Positions 60,923 to 64,000 of a stretch of DNA of 64,000 bases are shown here, piece by piece. The stretch is from an uncultured Prevotella sp. (GTDB lineage: Bacteria > Bacteroidota > Bacteroidia > Bacteroidales > Bacteroidaceae). The stretch is taken from NCBI GenBank assembly GCA_900545525.1, contig UQZX01000004.1, positions 62,001 to 126,000 of the forward strand, given 5' to 3'. The position numbers and the translations under genes are program-made. The notes under the pieces are model-generated. The model saw only the letters and a list, made by a program, of their open reading frames with translations. It ran no database searches and was not told the DNA's origin. Every line of letters begins with the position of its first letter. Positions within the stretch are counted from its first letter, which is position 1.

Positions 60923-63432
60923 GAAGCATAGGGCACATATTATCACTAATACAGGCACTGGTGTTCCTTGCACCGGTATACGGGCAGCACGTGTCAATGA
61001 ATTATGTCAGCACTGAGAAGATGCTCGACAGCATCGGCAGCACGTCGGCGGTGAACGTGACGACATACGACGGATACGGTCGCCATGAATACACCGTCGT
61101 GCCATCAGGGAATGGCATGTATTCAGCCGTACTGACACTGCACGACACGGCGGGACGCGAATGCGGCAGCTGGCTCCCCGCTCCCGTGGCAGGGCTGTCT
61201 GACGTCGCAGACGGATTTGACATCGAAAGCCCGGCAAGGGACTTCTACGGTGACGACGACCCGCTGACAACCGTCATGTACGACGGGCTGGGGCGTACGG
61301 CAAAGGAATATGCCCCGGGAGAAGTCATGCGTTCCGAAAATATCTGCGTACGCCACAGCTACAGGACTAACGCGGCAGGGAGCGTGAGAAAATATGCCGA
61401 TAACGGAACGGGAGTGACGCTTCTTGGATTTTATGCAGCCGGCGACCTTGCCTCCGTACTGAGCACGGACGAGGACGGGAAGACCGTCGAAGTGTTCCGC
61501 GACCGCCTGGGACGCACGGTGCTCGAAAGGCGCGGAGGACTTGCCGACACATATTATATATACAACGCCGCGGGACGGCTGAGCCATGTGCTGTCACCGC
61601 AGTATGACACTGACAGCGACTTCGGCCTATACGGCTACCGGTACAGATACGATGCGCGGAAGCGAGTGATAGAAAAGAAACTGCCGGGATGCGGTGAGAC
61701 AAGATACTGGTATGACAACGGCGACCGCATGACATACATGCAGGACGCACGGCTGAGGGAAAGGGGACGGTACAGGTTTGTCTTCTACGACCGCCTCGGC
61801 AGGGAGGCGGTACAGGGCACATGCGGGAGCTTCTGTAACGGCGGCGGGTACGGCTTCGTGGATTACAACCCGCAGGAAGCTTCCGACGGCAGCCTGTGCG
61901 GCAGCGGGTATATACCCACAGGCACACAGAGCGTGACAGACGCGCGGCTTGAAGCGTGCACGTTCTATGACAACTACCTGTTCCTGTCTTCACCTGCCGT
62001 GCCTGAGCAGGTGCGCGCGGAACTTGCCGGGCTGTCAGGACATTGCGCGCAGGGACTCGTCACGGGAAGCATCACGGCGTCATCGGGCGGAGGATATGTC
62101 TACAGAGCCGTCTATTATGACGCACGGGGACGGGAGGCGGCCTCAAGGGAGGTACGCCCCACAGGGACCGTAATTACAAGGCACGTCTCATACAACTTCA
62201 GCGGCACGCCCAAAGAGATAATACAAGAAGTGAAGACTCCAAAGGGGCAGCGTATCACCTCTCTCACAGAACATGTGTACAGCTGCCACACGGGGCTTCC
62301 TACGGACACATACCTTACGCTCGGCGGAGGGGAGCGGCACAGGACGGCGTCGCTGTCATACGATGCCGTAGGGAGGATTGCCGGCAACGGGCGCGGCGGC
62401 AATGCCGGGAGCGTCACATACGGGTACAGCATGAGGGGGCTGCCCGAAGTAATATCAAGCCCACAGTTCACCGAATGGCTGGCGTATGACAACGGACCGG
62501 GCACACCGCTGTACGGCGGCGACATAAGCAGCATGCGGTGGAAGACGGGGGACGGCAACATCGTCAGGGGATACATCTTCTCATACGACGGCATGGGCAG
62601 GCTGGTATCCGGTGCCTACGGGGAGGGCGACAACATCGCTGACAATGCGGGGAAATACACGGAGACCGTGACGGGATACACGCTCAACGGGGCTATTACA
62701 GGGCTATTGCGTTGCGGCAGGCGCAACGACGGGACATTCGGGACCGTGGATGAGCTGGAGGTGGAACTGGAGGGGAACAGGGCGGTCAATGTGACCGACC
62801 GTGCGGGAAACATGATATACAACGGCTCCTCCGACTTCAGGGACAGGAACGGGGCTGAGCCGGAATACACGTACGACGGCTGCGGCGCGCTGACAAGCGA
62901 CATCAACGGGGACATACAGGCGGTGGAATATGACGATGCAGGCATGCCGCGGCGCATACGCTTCGGAAGCGGGAGCGTGACGGAATATGCATATTCCGCG
63001 ACGGGGCAGAAGCTCGGGGTGACACACAGGACGGCTATAAGGGACATTGCCGTGTCGAGGGACACGCTCATAATGGAAGAGCCTGTACTGCAGCTGGATG
63101 AAGTGATGCCCGCATGTACGGATGGTACAGGAATGATGGCACGGGAAATCAGGGACTATGGGCTGGTTTCGCCGGGAAGAATAATATTGTCGGAAAATAC
63201 CGAGTATGCAGGGGACTTCATACTGAAGGACGGCATGCCGTACATGCTGCTCTTCGACGGAGGCTGCTGCCTCTATGAGCGGACTGCTGCCACCGGGAGC
63301 ACGCCGGAGTTCTTCTTCTACACGAAGGATCACCTCGGCAGCAACCGCACGGTGGTGTCGGAGGCGGGAGAGCAGGCACAGGTGACACACTACTATCCAT
63401 TCGGGGGGGAGTGTTCGAAGACGAGGGGATGA
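60919..63432 (+). CDS. RHS-repeat protein truncated within the core
   Basis: The 837-residue protein has a signal peptide (MRSIGHILSLIQALVFLAPVYGQ), an N-terminal region with VTTYDGYGRHEYTV as in DUF6443-type RHS proteins, YD repeats (YDGLGRTAKEYAPGE, YIYNAAGRLSHVL), and the start of the RHS core, DHLGSNRTVVSE and THYYPFGG. The core normally runs on for about 60 residues to a DPxG end and a toxin tip; here it stops 8 residues after YPFGG. A run of seven G (63403-63409) sits there. GC content is clearly higher than in the two genes before it. Confidence 0.82.
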   Translation: MRSIGHILSLIQALVFLAPVYGQHVSMNYVSTEKMLDSIGSTSAVNVTTYDGYGRHEYTVVPSGNGMYSAVLTLHDTAGRECGSWLPAPVAGLSDVADGFDIESPARDFYGDDDPLTTVMYDGLGRTAKEYAPGEVMRSENICVRHSYRTNAAGSVRKYADNGTGVTLLGFYAAGDLASVLSTDEDGKTVEVFRDRLGRTVLERRGGLADTYYIYNAAGRLSHVLSPQYDTDSDFGLYGYRYRYDARKRVIEKKLPGCGETRYWYDNGDRMTYMQDARLRERGRYRFVFYDRLGREAVQGTCGSFCNGGGYGFVDYNPQEASDGSLCGSGYIPTGTQSVTDARLEACTFYDNYLFLSSPAVPEQVRAELAGLSGHCAQGLVTGSITASSGGGYVYRAVYYDARGREAASREVRPTGTVITRHVSYNFSGTPKEIIQEVKTPKGQRITSLTEHVYSCHTGLPTDTYLTLGGGERHRTASLSYDAVGRIAGNGRGGNAGSVTYGYSMRGLPEVISSPQFTEWLAYDNGPGTPLYGGDISSMRWKTGDGNIVRGYIFSYDGMGRLVSGAYGEGDNIADNAGKYTETVTGYTLNGAITGLLRCGRRNDGTFGTVDELEVELEGNRAVNVTDRAGNMIYNGSSDFRDRNGAEPEYTYDGCGALTSDINGDIQAVEYDDAGMPRRIRFGSGSVTEYAYSATGQKLGVTHRTAIRDIAVSRDTLIMEEPVLQLDEVMPACTDGTGMMAREIRDYGLVSPGRIILSENTEYAGDFILKDGMPYMLLFDGGCCLYERTAATGSTPEFFFYTKDHLGSNRTVVSEAGEQAQVTHYYPFGGECSKTRG

Positions 63433-63539
63433 ACGCGGTGCGGATTTCAAACGCTTTACACTTTACTCACATAAACGGCATTATTGCTTACATTATGATT
63501 TCACGCAACCGCCCATGGCTGCGTTTTTCGGCAGCGTGA
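63403..63539 (+). pseudogene. Alternative-frame continuation after the G7 run
   Basis: If the G7 tract had 5 or 8 bases, the frame would continue as YPFGG-VFEDEGMNAVRISNA for 42 codons to the TGA at 63537-63539. GGVF after YPF is common in Bacteroidetes RHS cores. Even so the rest of the core (YNGKE and DPxG parts) is missing, so the gene is truncated in either frame. Confidence 0.45.
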
Positions 63540-63599
63540 GGCTCCGAGGAGGTAAATATGCGACAGAATTGTGTGCAGTGATAATATGCTGTAAGCGTG

Positions 63600-63800
63600 C
63601 AGCTTACGGTTTACGGAAGAACAAGTGTGCAGCCAAAGAAGGCATTACGACTTGTAAAACACGGCACTTTGCATTCTAAAGTGCCGTGTTTTGCATGATA
63701 ATATGCGGCATTTTGAAACACAAAGTACCGTATATTACGGCATAAAACAGGCATCTTTGCACTTAAAACATGTATTGTTTACGACAGAAAAGGCATATCT
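63600..63800 (+). repeat. Non-coding repeat region with perfect AAAACACGGCACTTT hairpin
   Basis: AAAACACGGCACTTT (63656-63670) and AAAGTGCCGTGTTTT (63678-63692) form a perfect 15-bp stem with a 7-nt loop. Related words (TGCGGCATTTT, AAGTACCGTATATTACGGCA, AAACAGGCATCTTTGCAC) follow. The same word type is found at 10460 and 35750. No gene is visible from 63540 to the end of the window. Confidence 0.65.
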
Positions 63801-63962
63801 TTATCCTCCGGAAACACATTTCGGCCCTTCCGGCAACATAGTTTGAGAAAACAGAAAGGGGGTTCCCGGATGACATATTGAACAGGAAACGGTCAAAAGC
63901 CTTACACTATGAATATGCGGGAATAACGTGATTTAGACAGATTATACCTCTGGAGTAAAATA

Positions 63963-64000
63963 TTAGGGAGTTAAAGAAGTTAGGGGAAGTTAGAAGAAGT
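63963..64000. repeat. Start of a GAAGTTA heptamer element at the window edge
   Basis: GGAGTTA, GAAGTTA, GAAGTTA and GAAGT units with 2-3 nt spacers run to the end of the window. The unit is the same as in the perfect inverted repeat at 47430-47561. Whether a second arm follows is not visible. Confidence 0.6.

Noticed and set aside
63963..64000. Terminal purine stretch as a coding tail or sequencing artefact
   Set aside because: The units match the GAAGTTA heptamers of the 47430 element, so it is counted as a repeat.

Overview
The window is from the chromosome of a Bacteroidales bacterium, most like Prevotella or a relative. The evidence is Bacteroidetes-type promoters (TTTG, about 20 nt, TAnnTTTG) upstream of many genes, an 11-subunit complex I with fused NuoCD and no NuoEFG, secretion-signal tails of the type IX type on secreted proteins, KDO-lipid A genes, and large RHS/YD-repeat proteins with signal peptides. 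No replication origin, phage, CRISPR array or insertion sequence was recognised.

Layout. 1-1407 (minus): the start of an RHS-associated operon that runs off the left edge. 1550-5523 (minus): EamA transporter, truA, and a P1B metal ATPase with a perfect palindrome in its promoter. 5661-9705 (minus): a RiPP locus with a Tat-signal precursor carrying 13 cysteines at exactly every fourth residue, a radical SAM/SPASM maturase, a second SPASM-like maturase, a small accessory protein and a tatA-tatC pair. It has a roughly 500-nt leader that folds and ends in a terminator-like U-run. 10842-20851 (minus): nuoABCDHIJKLMN. 21449-30714 (minus): a 2123-residue RHS polymorphic toxin with a putative HNH-type nuclease tip, a likely immunity gene, then a decaying array of small lipoprotein-like genes. 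30882-31718: BadF-type kinase. 31837-35270 (minus): accessory island with RhuM, DUF2971, two small proteins and a DUF1016 PD-(D/E)XK protein.

36168-36695: beta-barrel outer-membrane protein. 36897-39971 (plus): kdsA, kdsD and a secreted phospholipase-D/cardiolipin-synthase-like enzyme. 40043-43205 (minus): substrate-binding-like lipoprotein and TPR protein. 43466-45710 (plus): radA and an SGNH hydrolase. 46101-47421 (plus): two exported proteins of unknown function. 47571-50788 (minus): NarL-type response regulator, TPR histidine kinase and queC. 50927-53623 (minus): valS, then tRNA-Glu(CTC), tRNA-Ser(GCT) and a phosphohexomutase up to 56058. 56589-63432 (plus): a three-gene RHS operon whose first two genes are paralogues of the pair at the left edge, in inverted orientation, each joined by the same ATGA stop-start overlap.

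Most notable: (1) the CXXX-repeat RiPP whose precursor bears a twin-arginine signal next to tatAC; (2) the same 20-bp palindrome placed exactly 20 nt upstream of a TAnnTTTG box both at the response-regulator gene and at the neighbouring exported-protein operon, which predicts a regulon and a leaderless regulator mRNA; (3) a family of intergenic hairpins built from degenerate purine-rich heptamers, one of them a perfect 42-bp inverted repeat; (4) the duplicated, ATGA-coupled RHS/type IX secretion operons.
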